A stretch of DNA of 64,000 bases from Halorubrum ezzemoulense DSM 17463 (lineage in GTDB: Archaea > Halobacteriota > Halobacteria > Halobacteriales > Haloferacaceae): contig NZ_NEDJ01000003.1 of NCBI RefSeq assembly GCF_002114285.1, positions 1 to 64,000 of the forward strand, given 5' to 3'. Below the pieces are notes generated by a model that saw only the letters and a list, made by a program, of their open reading frames with translations, ran no database searches and was not told where the DNA came from. The translations under genes and the position numbers were made by a program. Of this stretch, positions 15,658-24,505 are shown in pieces (the stretch's first letter is position 1; the number at the start of each line of letters is the position of its first letter).

Positions 15658-17565
15658 CTACTCGCGCTGGCCGCCGTCGCCGACCGCCGCGCTCGGGCCG
15701 GGGCCCGACGCGGGACCGGTCCCGCCGCCGGAGACGTCGAAGTCCCGGACGAGCGAGCCGAGCCGCTCCGCCTGCTCCGCGAGCGACCCGGCCGCCGTCG
15801 TCGCCTCGCTCATCGCGGTCAGCTGCTCGTCAGCGGCCTCGGCGACCGCGTCGGCCTCGTCGGCCGTCGACCCGCTGATCTCCGCGACCTCCTCGGCCAT
15901 CGAGACGGTCTCCTCAGTGCTGGCCGCCTGATCGTCGGTGGCCCGGCTGATCTCGCGGATCCCCTCGTCGGTCTCCGCGGCGTTCTCCGACACCCGCGCG
16001 AACGCGTCCGCGGCGTCCTCGACGGCGTCGGCCCCGGCGGCGATGTTCTCCTCGGCGCTCCGGACCGCCTCGACGGTCCCCTCGGTCTGCGACTGCGTGG
16101 CGCCGATGAGCTCCTCGATCTCGGTGGCGGCGTCCTGCGTCTCCTCCGCGAGTTGCTTCACCTCGTCGGCGACGACCGCGAACCCGTCGCTCCCGCCGCC
16201 GCTGCCACCCGCGCGGGCGGCCTCGATGTTCGCGTTCAAGGCGAGCAGGTTCGTCTGCTCGGCGATGTCGCCGATGAGGTCGACGATCTCGCCGATGTCC
16301 TCCATCCGGTCGTCGAGCTGCTGGACGGTCCCCGCGGCCGAGTCGAGCGCCTCGCGCGACTCCTCGACGCGGCCGATCGCCGCCTCGGCGGTCTCCTCGC
16401 CCTCGTCGGCGATGTCGGCGGTCTGCTCGGCGACCGAGACGACCGTCTCGGTCGAGGAGGCGACCTCCTCGATCGTCGCCGAGAGGTCGTTCATCTCGTC
16501 GGACACCTGCCGCAGCATCTCGCGCTGCTCGTCGGCGCCCTCGGCGATCTCCGTGACCGACCGGCTGACGGCCTCGCTCCGGTCGGACGCGGTCTCGACG
16601 CCGTCGACCGTGTCCGCGCTCGCGGTCGACACGTCCTGCGCGAACGACCGCACCTCGCCCATCGCCGCGTCGATGTCCTCCATCATCTCGTTGAACGCCG
16701 CGCCGATCTGCGCCATCGCCTCGCTCTCGCTCTCCGCGTCGAGCCGGACCGTGAGGTCGCCGTCTGCCGCCCGGCCCATCGCGGCGCTGTAGTCGTCCGC
16801 CTTCGTCTCGAGGTGGCTGTTCAGCCGCTCGACCTCCTCCCGGCGCTCCTCGACCTCCGCCTTCGCCGCCTCGACGTCCTGGATCTCCGCCTGCTTCCGC
16901 TCCGCCAGTTCCAGCTGCTCGCGCGCCGCCTCGCGCGACTTCTCGATCGAGTACCAGTTGACCATCAGCGCGCTGGCCAGCGCGAGGACGAAGACCGCGT
17001 GAATGCCGCCCCAGACGATCGGGTTCTGTATCGCCGCGGTGTGGTTGTAGACGAGACTCGAATCGATGAGGCTGAACGCGCCGTGGCCGACCGCCACGTA
17101 CACGACGCCGACGGCGCACGGGAGCCAGTCCTCGTACAGCGCGAGCACCCCGATAAACACGAAGAAGCTGAAGTGCGCCTCGATGTAGCCGCCCGACAGC
17201 TTGACCATCGCCATCGAGACGGTCATGAGGCTGAACGCGGAGAGCACCGTCCGCTGACGGCGGCCGAGCCGCGACCAGCTTGCCAGCGCGCCGGTGCCGA
17301 GGATGACGGCGACGAACCCGCCGAGCCTCCACAGCGGCGTCGCCGGAATCTGCGCGCCGGTGAACGACTCCGTCCCGTTGTAGAGGCCGAGCCCGATCAG
17401 CAGCGGCACCTGGACCGCGATCGAAATCAGGATGTTCCGATGCCGCGGGCTCCACATCTCCTCCGGCATCGAGGTGCCGTCCGGGATGTAGCGGATCACG
17501 TCCCGCACGCTCTCCGCCAGCCCGCCCGATCCCCCCGCGTCCACGCCGGTCGCAGTCTCTGCCAT
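15658..17565 (-). CDS. Methyl-accepting chemotaxis transducer with six-helix membrane sensor
   Basis: A 635-residue haloarchaeal transducer (Htr). Residues about 45-215 hold six membrane helices. Among them is IEAHFSFFVFIGVLALYEDW, seen in the multi-helix sensors of several bacterial and archaeal signalling proteins and resembling the aerotaxis-type HtrVIII layout. A coiled coil and HAMP-like region (about 215-320) follow. The long cytoplasmic coiled coil has the CheA/CheW-binding hairpin tip IAEQTNLLALNANIEAARAG. Just after the tip a Gly/Ser-rich stretch (GSGGGSDG) replaces the usual five residues before FAVVADEV. ATG 17565 lies about 25 bases from TATAAAAA (17586-17593, reverse). No che genes are nearby. 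Confidence 0.9.
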   Translation of the reverse strand: MAETATGVDAGGSGGLAESVRDVIRYIPDGTSMPEEMWSPRHRNILISIAVQVPLLIGLGLYNGTESFTGAQIPATPLWRLGGFVAVILGTGALASWSRLGRRQRTVLSAFSLMTVSMAMVKLSGGYIEAHFSFFVFIGVLALYEDWLPCAVGVVYVAVGHGAFSLIDSSLVYNHTAAIQNPIVWGGIHAVFVLALASALMVNWYSIEKSREAAREQLELAERKQAEIQDVEAAKAEVEERREEVERLNSHLETKADDYSAAMGRAADGDLTVRLDAESESEAMAQIGAAFNEMMEDIDAAMGEVRSFAQDVSTASADTVDGVETASDRSEAVSRSVTEIAEGADEQREMLRQVSDEMNDLSATIEEVASSTETVVSVAEQTADIADEGEETAEAAIGRVEESREALDSAAGTVQQLDDRMEDIGEIVDLIGDIAEQTNLLALNANIEAARAGGSGGGSDGFAVVADEVKQLAEETQDAATEIEELIGATQSQTEGTVEAVRSAEENIAAGADAVEDAADAFARVSENAAETDEGIREISRATDDQAASTEETVSMAEEVAEISGSTADEADAVAEAADEQLTAMSEATTAAGSLAEQAERLGSLVRDFDVSGGGTGPASGPGPSAAVGDGGQRE

Positions 17566-17585
17566 GGGCGACGATTGTCGCACGG

Positions 17586-17593
17586 TATAAAAA
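17586..17593 (-). promoter_or_regulatory. TATA box of the chemotaxis transducer gene
   Basis: TATAAAAA on the plus strand reads TTTTTATA on the transcribed direction and ends 21 bases before ATG 17565. This supports the downstream of the two in-frame ATGs and a leaderless transcript. Confidence 0.6.
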
Positions 17594-17793
17594 CACGTCG
17601 CCTCCAGATATTATCGCTGATACCGTCTCTCAGGTCCTGAGACGCTGGTAATTAAGCCGCTGAGTGATATCGCGCTGACACAATTTACCCCACGACGTTG
17701 CCGATTGTTCGGCGATGATCGAACACGTTCGTCCCGGCGGGCGGAATGACCTCATTGAGTGACACGAACTTCACCGGACGGAACCGGTTTCAC

Positions 17794-17838
17794 TGAGCGA
17801 ACTCCCGCCGAGTGAACCCCCGCTGAGCGAACTCGCGC
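17794..17838. repeat. Three 15-bp tandem repeats upstream of nurA
   Basis: The copies are 17794-17808 (CTGAGCGAACTCCCG), 17809-17823 (CCGAGTGAACCCCCG) and 17824-17838 (CTGAGCGAACTCGCG). Copies one and three differ at a single base. A looser related stretch lies about 40 bases earlier. The array ends 35 bases before the nurA TATA box, where an upstream regulator could bind. Confidence 0.7.
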
Positions 17839-17872
17839 CGGGCGCCCAGGTCGTCGACCGCGCGGCCGACGA

Positions 17873-17880
17873 CTTTTATA
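17873..17880 (+). promoter_or_regulatory. TATA box of nurA
   Basis: CTTTTATA lies 24-31 bases before the GTG start at 17904, indicating a leaderless mRNA and supporting GTG. Confidence 0.6.
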
Positions 17881-17903
17881 TTGGTCCGGCCCGCCGTACG
17901 GTC

Positions 17904-19199
17904 GTGACGCTCGATCCGATCCACGTCGAGAACATCGCCCGGCTCGCGTACGGCATCGGCGGCGACGTGGACGCGACGGACCACGACGACCTCGCCGAGC
18001 GCGTCTGGCGGGAGTGGCTCCCCGAACTACGCCGCGACGGCCGGGTCGTGCTCGCGGCGCTCGGCGACCACGAGCGCCATCGGGCCGCCATCGACGACGT
18101 GGCGCTCGCCGAGCGCCCGTTCGAGGCGGTCCACGGGCTCGACTCGGGGACGATCAACCCGACGACGTTCAAGAACGGCCTCGTCGTCGACGTCGCCCAC
18201 GCGGCGATGGCGAGCTCGCCGACCGACCTCGACCTCCACCGCGACCGCACCATCGTGGCCACCGTCCACGCCGGCGACTCGACCGCCGGCTTCGACAGCG
18301 AGTGGACGCGCCGCGACGAGGGCCACACCAAGCAGCGCGTCCTCCACGTCCCGCGGGTGAACCGCTACGCGGAGCGGGTCGTCCACGCGCTCGCCTTATA
18401 CCTCGCGGAGGGGACCCACGCGCTCGACCACGCCGACCGGGTGGAGGACCTGCTCGTCCTCGACGGCCCCATCTACCCGAAGGAGCTGTTCACGTGGGGC
18501 GACCGCGACCCGGCGCTCGGCGCGCTCGCCCGCGAGGCGAAGCCGCGAGCGGTGATCGAGACGTACGTCCGCCTCGTCGAGCGGTTCGTCGAGCGCGACG
18601 TGCCGCTGGCCGGCTTCGTGAAGAACCCCGCGAGCGGCACCGCCGTCCGCGCGCCCTCGCGCGCCGGCGTCGAGTCGCCGTGGCCCGACGACACCGCGCT
18701 GTTCACCCGGCTGTTGGAGCGCCGCGAGCCGTACGGGGCCGCCGGCGACGGAGAGTTCACCGACGACGACCGGGGCGCAGTGCGCGGCGCGCGGCTCGAC
18801 GACGACCTCACGTTCACCACGTGGTTCCGCAGCCGCGGCGGCGCGGACGCGCCGATGGCCGCCGACGGCGACGCGCTCGGGGTCGACCGCGAGCTCGACC
18901 CCGAGCTGTACGAGCCCACGTTCATGGTCGTCTACGACCCGCGGACCGACCTGACCTACAAGCTGGAGGCGCCGTACGCGTTCACCCGCGACGCGGGGAC
19001 CCGCGAACGGCTCACCCGGCAGGTGGTCGCCGAGGTGGCGGCGACCCGCGGCCCGCCGGAGCCGGTCGCGAAGGCGGACGCGCTGGCGCGCATCTCAGCC
19101 GGCGAGAAGGCGGCGCTCCGCCGGAAGTTCGAGGAGCGGCTCGGCAGCGACCAGCAGGCGACCTACGACGACCTGCGGTGGGGGAAAGAGACGTACTGA
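17904..19199 (+). CDS. nurA: NurA-type DNA end-resection nuclease
   Basis: A 431-residue homologue of NurA, the 5'-3' nuclease that works with HerA and Mre11-Rad50 in double-strand-break end resection. The motif HGLDSGTINPTTFKNGLVVD near residue 76 carries the first catalytic Asp in its GLDSGT context. FLDGP-like VLDGPIYPKEL (about 188) and the downstream FVKNPASGT follow the haloarchaeal family. Length matches haloarchaeal members. It is transcribed alone from its own TATA box; herA, mre11 and rad50 are not in the window. RadB, another recombination gene, lies at 34.6 kb. Confidence 0.85.
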   Translation: MTLDPIHVENIARLAYGIGGDVDATDHDDLAERVWREWLPELRRDGRVVLAALGDHERHRAAIDDVALAERPFEAVHGLDSGTINPTTFKNGLVVDVAHAAMASSPTDLDLHRDRTIVATVHAGDSTAGFDSEWTRRDEGHTKQRVLHVPRVNRYAERVVHALALYLAEGTHALDHADRVEDLLVLDGPIYPKELFTWGDRDPALGALAREAKPRAVIETYVRLVERFVERDVPLAGFVKNPASGTAVRAPSRAGVESPWPDDTALFTRLLERREPYGAAGDGEFTDDDRGAVRGARLDDDLTFTTWFRSRGGADAPMAADGDALGVDRELDPELYEPTFMVVYDPRTDLTYKLEAPYAFTRDAGTRERLTRQVVAEVAATRGPPEPVAKADALARISAGEKAALRRKFEERLGSDQQATYDDLRWGKETY

Positions 19200-19210
19200 A
19201 CCGGTGCCCC

Positions 19211-19945
19211 TCAGAGGGCCTGCGCGAGCAGCACCGCGTAGGTGACCGCGTTGTAGATGCCGTGGACCAGCCCCGGCACCACCACGTTGTCCGTCCACTC
19301 GTAGAACGCGCCGAGGACGGACCCCAACACGACCACGATACCGACGTACGCCCACTGCTCGACCGGCGTCCCCGAGACCGAGGGGAGGTGGATCAGCCCG
19401 AACGCGAGGCTCGCGATGAGCACCGCGGGGACCGCGTCGAACGCGCGGCGGACGGTGCCTTGGACGACGCCGCGGAACAGCAGCTCCTCGACCGGGCCGA
19501 CCACCGCGAGCGACACCGCGATCATCGCGAGGTAGTACGGGACGGGGTCGCCGGCGGGGACGACCGCCTGATTCTGCCCGGTCGAGAGGCCGACCTGATC
19601 GAGCGCGAACAGCGCGCCGTACTGGAACGCGAAGAGGGCGATACCCCCGCCGACGATGATCGCCGCTTCGCGGGCGTCAGGGCGGGAGATCCGGGCGAGC
19701 GTCCACTGGTCGGTGATCGCGAGGTAGCCGGCGACCGCGATCGCGAACCCGACGAACGGGAGCAGCGTCTGAAGGAGCTGGTAGCCGGTCGTGCCCTCCG
19801 ACACCAGCCCGAGGGAGGCGGCCAGCTCCGCGCCCGGCGCGGTGATCGCGCTCGCGACGAGGAGCGCGAACACGATCGCGAACAGGGCGCTCGCGACGCG
19901 GAACACGCGCTGGCCGACCGCCGAGGCCGAGAGGTCGTCGCTCAT
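19211..19945 (-). CDS. CPBP family intramembrane metalloprotease (CAAX protease-like)
   Basis: A 244-residue integral membrane protein with about seven helices. It carries the Abi/CPBP motifs: EELLFRG near residue 165 (two Glu plus Arg), FGLIH near 195 and HGIYN near the C-terminus. These supply the metal and catalytic residues. Relatives cleave prenylated proteins in eukaryotes or act in bacteriocin immunity, but archaeal substrates are unknown. ATG 19945 is chosen because a CTAAAG element (reverse, 19970-19976) lies about 27 bases upstream. The open frame beyond it is arginine-rich and shadows the pgi region. Confidence 0.88.
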   Translation of the reverse strand: MSDDLSASAVGQRVFRVASALFAIVFALLVASAITAPGAELAASLGLVSEGTTGYQLLQTLLPFVGFAIAVAGYLAITDQWTLARISRPDAREAAIIVGGGIALFAFQYGALFALDQVGLSTGQNQAVVPAGDPVPYYLAMIAVSLAVVGPVEELLFRGVVQGTVRRAFDAVPAVLIASLAFGLIHLPSVSGTPVEQWAYVGIVVVLGSVLGAFYEWTDNVVVPGLVHGIYNAVTYAVLLAQAL

Positions 19946-20025
19946 TACAGTGAACACGACTCGCAAGGGCTTTAGACGCACCGGAAGGGGATCGGCGCCG
20001 ACGACGTCCCCACTCGCAGAGCAGA

Positions 20026-21312
20026 TCAGTCTATTCGCAGCTCGCGCTTCTCCGCGACCGCCTCGGCCTCCTCGAAGTCGCCGCCGCCGAGCAGCCCGCG
20101 GGCCGCCTTCTTGCCCCATTCGACGGCGGGCTGGGTGAACGTCGAGACGCTCGCGAGCTCGCCGTACAGCACGCAAGCGGCCTCCATCCCGAACAGGAGT
20201 TCGCCGAGCGCGCGTTCGTCGACGCGGTCGATCTCGACCCGCACGTTGGGGACGCCGGCGGCCGCGAGGCTCGCCTCAGTCGCCTCGAACTCGGCATCGA
20301 GCAGGCCGCCGAGCGACGAGCCGCCGAGGTACGCGAGCCCGTCGAGGTCCGTCTCGGGGATCGGCGCGTCGGCGCGCTCTGTCGGCCGGACGAGCGTCAC
20401 CAGCTTGTCGGGTGGCCCGGCGCGGTACAGCTGGAGCTGGGAGTGTTGATCGGTCGCCCCGAGCGCGCGCGCCGGGGTCTGCCCCAGCCCGTCCTTCCCG
20501 AGGCTCTCGGCCCACAGTTGGGCGAACCACTCCGCGAACGTCTCCAGCGACTCAGCGTACGGCATCACGGCGTTGGTGAGCGCGCCCCGCTCCGCGAGCG
20601 CGTACGTCGCCGCCCCGTAGGCGTACGCGGGCGAGTCGTACAGCGACCCGGCGAGCGCGTCCATCCCGTCGCGGCCCCCCGCGAGGACGGCCTCGACGTC
20701 GTGGCCCTGGAGCGCGGCGACGGCGAGCCCGACCGTCGACAGCGCCGAGAAGCGCCCGGGGACGCCGTCGGGCACCGGGAGCGACGGAAGGTCGTGGCGG
20801 TCGGCCAGCCGGCGGAGGTTCCCCGACTCGCCCGTCGTGACGAGGGTGCGCTCGGTCCAGTCGACACCCGCGTCGGCCATCGCCTCGCGGACGACGAGGA
20901 AGTTCGCGAGCGTCTCCGCGGTCGTCCCCGACTTCGACACCACGTTGACGACGGTGTCGTCGAGCGGGAGGTCGACGAGGCGGCGCCGCGTCTCGTCGGG
21001 GTCGACGTTGTCGAGGACGTACGCGTCCACGTCGCTGTCGAGGGCGTTCGACAGCGTCGCCGCGCCGAGCGCGCTGCCACCGATCCCGACCGTCAGCACC
21101 GCCTCGGGGCGGTCGAACCCCTCGACCGCGGCGTAGATCGCGTCCGGGTCCGCGGTCTCGGGGAGCGTCAGGGCGGCGTACCCGAACTCGTCGTCGGCCA
21201 TCCCGGCCGCGATCCGCTCGTGCGCGGCCGCGACGCGGTCGTCGAGTCGGTCCAGCGTTGCCGTCGTGAGCCCGGGCGTCGTCGCCAGGGCGTTGCCGAG
21301 GTCCACTCGCAT
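20026..21312 (-). CDS. pgi: Glucose-6-phosphate isomerase
   Basis: A 428-residue cytosolic enzyme that interconverts glucose-6-phosphate and fructose-6-phosphate. Two SIS-type subdomains are visible. The PGI landmarks are GIGGSALGA near residue 76, VSKSGTTAETLANF near 125 and the C-terminal segment TFTQPAVEWGKKAARGLL, which holds the active-site Lys region. Length is typical for haloarchaeal and short bacterial PGIs. A TTTTTAAG box (reverse, 21339-21346) sits about 27 bases before ATG 21312. With 6-phosphogluconate dehydrogenase (60010-60936) it suggests sugar-phosphate interconversion in gluconeogenesis and the pentose route. Confidence 0.95.
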   Translation of the reverse strand: MRVDLGNALATTPGLTTATLDRLDDRVAAAHERIAAGMADDEFGYAALTLPETADPDAIYAAVEGFDRPEAVLTVGIGGSALGAATLSNALDSDVDAYVLDNVDPDETRRRLVDLPLDDTVVNVVSKSGTTAETLANFLVVREAMADAGVDWTERTLVTTGESGNLRRLADRHDLPSLPVPDGVPGRFSALSTVGLAVAALQGHDVEAVLAGGRDGMDALAGSLYDSPAYAYGAATYALAERGALTNAVMPYAESLETFAEWFAQLWAESLGKDGLGQTPARALGATDQHSQLQLYRAGPPDKLVTLVRPTERADAPIPETDLDGLAYLGGSSLGGLLDAEFEATEASLAAAGVPNVRVEIDRVDERALGELLFGMEAACVLYGELASVSTFTQPAVEWGKKAARGLLGGGDFEEAEAVAEKRELRID

Positions 21313-21416
21313 ACCTCCCTCACCGCGCGAGAGTAACTTAAAAACCGCCGGCGGGGGGTCGCGGTCGCGGCGCCCGCCCGCGGTCGTGGCCCGTCACGGA
21401 CGAGCACCCGTCGCGG

Positions 21417-22517
21417 TCAGTCCGCCGCGACCGCCGAGTCGTCGCCGTCGAGCGCCGGCCGACCGAACCAGTAGTCGAACGCGAGCGGGCCGGAGCCGAG
21501 CGTGAACACCGCCGACGCCATCCCGAACAGCGCCACGTGCGCGAGGACGGGGTCGTCCGGGAGCCCGAACAGGGTCGTCGTGAACAGGACGAACGAGAGC
21601 GCGGCCGCGCCGCGGGTGAAGAAACCCGCGATCAGCGCGAGCCCCACGGCGACCTCGGTCACCCCCGCGCCGACGACCCACAGCCCCGGGTCGACCGGGA
21701 CCACCGCCGTGAGGTCGTACTTCTCGACAACCTGGAGCGCGCTCGCGGGGTCGGCGAGCTTCTGAATGAGGCCGAGGTAGACGAAGGAGACGCCCATCCC
21801 GACCCGGAGCACCGCCGGAACGTAGCGCCGCAGCGGGGCCGTCGACTCGTCGAGGAACGACTTGAGGTACTGGACGGGGTCGACCCGGCCGTAGTATGAG
21901 CCCGGCGTGCTCGCGACCGCCAGCAGCATGTCGTCGGCGCTCGGGCGGCCGCCGCCGAGGATCAGCAGCGCGAGGAACACCGGGACGTACTCCACGGCGA
22001 GGAAGACGAGGGGGTCGACCGCGAGGAACACCCACGCGTACGTCAGCAGGCCGACCGTCGCGGTGATCCGCGTCGCCAGCCCGAAGAGGGTGAAGAACCC
22101 GAGCCCGATGAACAGCACCCGGAGGAGCGGGCTCGCCCCGGTGTCGAACGCGAGCGTCGGCGCGAAGAGATACCCCTCGAAGCCGGCGCCGACGAGCGGG
22201 AGCCCGACGGCGAGGCGGAGCATCCACGGGACGAGGTCGGCGTACCCGGCGAGCTTTTCGCGGAGGACGACGATGTCGACGATCGTCGGTCGCACCCAGA
22301 GGTACGCCGCGATGCCGACGAGCCCGAGCGCTCCGGACCCCGCGAACAGCGCCGCGTTGAACGGGTCCGAGAGCACCTCGACGACGAACGCCACAGCGTC
22401 GAGCGGGTCGCCGGAGTCCTCGGTAACGTAGTCGACGTGGGCCGCGGCCGGTCGCGCGGCGAGCGTCGCGAACATGGCGAGCGCGGCGACGGCTACCGAT
22501 CGGTGACGGACGGACAT
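21417..22517 (-). CDS. DoxX-family membrane protein with signal peptide
   Basis: A 366-residue membrane protein. A cleavable-looking signal (MSVRHRSVAVAALAMF, ending RPAAAH) is followed by about nine membrane helices. The C-terminal half (from LRVGMGVSFVYLGLIQKL onward, including GLALIAGFFTRGAA) matches the DoxX/DoxD-like fold. The N-terminal half looks like a second, more distant copy. DoxX relatives include quinone-linked oxidoreductase subunits and redox membrane complexes, but the role here is unknown. ATG 22517 is preferred to the upstream in-frame ATG at 22541, because the signal peptide then starts properly. Confidence 0.82.
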   Translation of the reverse strand: MSVRHRSVAVAALAMFATLAARPAAAHVDYVTEDSGDPLDAVAFVVEVLSDPFNAALFAGSGALGLVGIAAYLWVRPTIVDIVVLREKLAGYADLVPWMLRLAVGLPLVGAGFEGYLFAPTLAFDTGASPLLRVLFIGLGFFTLFGLATRITATVGLLTYAWVFLAVDPLVFLAVEYVPVFLALLILGGGRPSADDMLLAVASTPGSYYGRVDPVQYLKSFLDESTAPLRRYVPAVLRVGMGVSFVYLGLIQKLADPASALQVVEKYDLTAVVPVDPGLWVVGAGVTEVAVGLALIAGFFTRGAAALSFVLFTTTLFGLPDDPVLAHVALFGMASAVFTLGSGPLAFDYWFGRPALDGDDSAVAAD

Positions 22518-22614
22518 ACCCCTCGTACGGGCTGGATACACCTAACGGTATTTCTTCACGAACGTTCGAATGCGACGGTGTGGCGGCGGTTTCGGACAGA
22601 TACGGGACGGTCGT

Positions 22615-23172
22615 TTAGGGTGCCCGCGTGACGACGCCGAACGTTTCGGTCCGCGTCTCGGCGCGCTCGATCTCGAACCCGGCGTCGACGAGCGTTTCGC
22701 GCGCGTCGCGCGCAGCGAAGCGCTCGTCGACCGGCGGCCCGTGGTCGCCGTCGCCGTCGGCCGACCAGTCGAACACGACGAGCCGCCCGTCGGAGCGGAG
22801 GACGCGGGCGAGCTCGCCGATCGCGTCCGGACTCGCGAACTCGTGGTACGTCATCGTCGAGCACGCCCCGTCGAGTTCGCCGTCGGCGAGGGGGAGGTCC
22901 GAGACGTCGCTCGCGACGAGGTCGACGTTCTCCGGGAGCCCCTTGTCGCGGTAGTACTCGTGCATCTCCGACTGGACGTCGACGCCGTAGACGGTCTCGG
23001 CGTGTTCGGCGACGGCGTCGGTGTAGAAGCCGGTACCGCTGCCGAGGTCGGCGACGACCACGGCGCCGACCTCGACCAGCGGGCCGATAAGCTCCTCCGC
23101 GGAGACCCATCGGTAGCGGCTCGGGCGCTCGAGCTGCGACGCCTGCTCGGCGTCGAACGTGTGGAATCCCAT
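22615..23172 (-). CDS. Class I SAM-dependent methyltransferase
   Basis: A 185-residue Rossmann-fold methyltransferase. Motif I VVADLGSGTGFYTD (near residue 39) binds S-adenosylmethionine, VYGVDVQSEM carries the acidic ribose-binding residue, and the DGACSTMTYHEF region fits motif IV. Substrate cannot be predicted; arsenite-, menaquinone- or small-molecule methylation are all possible for this size. A TTTTAGTA box (reverse, 23195-23202) stands about 25-30 bases upstream, supporting the start. The next gene, an aminotransferase, lies on the same strand but ends 105 bases upstream. Confidence 0.88.
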   Translation of the reverse strand: MGFHTFDAEQASQLERPSRYRWVSAEELIGPLVEVGAVVVADLGSGTGFYTDAVAEHAETVYGVDVQSEMHEYYRDKGLPENVDLVASDVSDLPLADGELDGACSTMTYHEFASPDAIGELARVLRSDGRLVVFDWSADGDGDHGPPVDERFAARDARETLVDAGFEIERAETRTETFGVVTRAP

Positions 23173-23277
23173 GGGCGGTATTGCGCGTCGAGTACTAAAA
23201 CGCGTCCGGTCGAGGCGCGTGCGACTGAGCCGACGCGACCCCGCGACGTGGAACGGGACGGCGACCCGTCCCGCCGG

Positions 23278-24420
23278 TCACCACTCGGGTTCCAGCGCGT
23301 CGAGGAGCCGGTCGACCTCCGCCTCCGTCGAGACGGCGTGGACCGACACCCGGATCCCGTCCGGGTGCGGGAGCGACCGGACGACGATGTCCCGCTCGCC
23401 GAGTCGCTCGACGGTCGCCTCCGGGTCGTCGACGTCGATCGTCACGAGCCCGGACTCGAACGCCCGCGGGCTGAGGAGTCGGTCCTCGGGGACGCCGTCC
23501 TTGAGCCGGTCGGTGAGCGCCTCGATCCGCGCCTCGATCGCGTCGAGGCCGACCGCCTCGATGGCGTCGAGCGCCTCGACGAGGCCGACGTGCGCCGCCG
23601 CCGTCGTCGTCCCGACCTCGAAGCGCCCTGCGGCCGGCTTGAACTCGATCTCGTCGCCGGTCGGGTCCTCGACGCCGCGGTAGCCGACCGCGTGGGGCGC
23701 GAGATCGGCCGCGGCGTCGCGGTCCACGTAGAGGAAGCCGGCGCCCCACGGGCCGAGCGTCCACTTGTGGCCGGCCGCGGCGACCGCGTCGGCGCCCCAC
23801 TCGCTCACGTCCATCGCGCCCTGCCCGGGCGACTGAACCGCGTCGACGAGGGTGAACGCGCCCGCGTCGTTCGCGACCGCAACGAGGTCGGCGACGGGGA
23901 GGCGGGTGCCGTGGGTCCACGTGATCGCGCTGAAACAGACGAGCCGGGCGTCCGCGACCGCCGCTGCGTACTCGTCGCGGTCGACGCGGCCCGCCTCCGT
24001 TTCGAGGACGCGGACTTCGACGCCCTCGCGTTCGAGGCGCTTCCACGGGAGGACGCCTGCCGGGTGTTCGAGATCGGTCCGGACGACCACGTCGCCCGGT
24101 TCCCAGTCGATCGCGCCGGCGACGCGGGTGATCCCGTCGGTCGTGCTCTCCGTCAGCGCGACCTCCTCTGGGTCGGCGCCGACGAACGCCGCGATCCGCT
24201 CGCGAACGCGGTCGTACGTCTCGAACGCGTGGCCGTACGGGTCGGTGGTCGCGGAGCCGTACTCGTGCTCCTCGATGAAGGACCCGGCCGCCTCGACGAC
24301 GTACTCCGGGCTCGGCCCGTGCGCGCCGAAGTTGAAGTACGCCGCGTCGCCGAGGGCCGGGACGTCCGCGCGGAGCTCTCTCGGGGTCATACCGTCGTCG
24401 TCGAGTTGGATCGTTCTCAT
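23278..24420 (-). CDS. Class V aminotransferase (PLP-dependent, cysteine desulfurase-like fold)
   Basis: A 380-residue fold-type I PLP enzyme. The phosphate-binding TTDGITRVAG region, the Asp in FTLVDAVQSPGQ and the Schiff-base lysine in AAGHKWTLGPWG (about residue 220) are all seen. It belongs with the isopenicillin-epimerase/SufS-like branch, but there is no conserved desulfurase Cys loop near the C-terminus, so sulfur transfer is unlikely. Either the ATG at 24420 or the one ten codons later (24390, MTPRELRADVPAL) could be used; the latter resembles relatives better, but neither has a clear TATA box. Substrate unknown. Confidence 0.87.
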   Translation of the reverse strand: MRTIQLDDDGMTPRELRADVPALGDAAYFNFGAHGPSPEYVVEAAGSFIEEHEYGSATTDPYGHAFETYDRVRERIAAFVGADPEEVALTESTTDGITRVAGAIDWEPGDVVVRTDLEHPAGVLPWKRLEREGVEVRVLETEAGRVDRDEYAAAVADARLVCFSAITWTHGTRLPVADLVAVANDAGAFTLVDAVQSPGQGAMDVSEWGADAVAAAGHKWTLGPWGAGFLYVDRDAAADLAPHAVGYRGVEDPTGDEIEFKPAAGRFEVGTTTAAAHVGLVEALDAIEAVGLDAIEARIEALTDRLKDGVPEDRLLSPRAFESGLVTIDVDDPEATVERLGERDIVVRSLPHPDGIRVSVHAVSTEAEVDRLLDALEPEW

Positions 24421-24505
24421 GGTGTCGGTTTCGGCGACTCGGGCCGCGATGGCCGGCGCGGTCCCGCGTCTCGGGTGTTCAGTGTGTGACGCCTGTCGGA
24501 CCGAT

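Larger units (their letters stand above)
17566..17903. other. Divergent intergenic region between the transducer and nurA
   Basis: This 338-base gap carries no convincing gene. It holds the transducer TATA box (17586-17593), an AT-richer middle section (about 17630-17750), the 15-bp repeats at 17794-17838, and the nurA TATA box (17873-17880). One minus-strand frame here (17790-17984) overlaps nurA and merely reads the repeat, so I do not call it. Confidence 0.6.
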
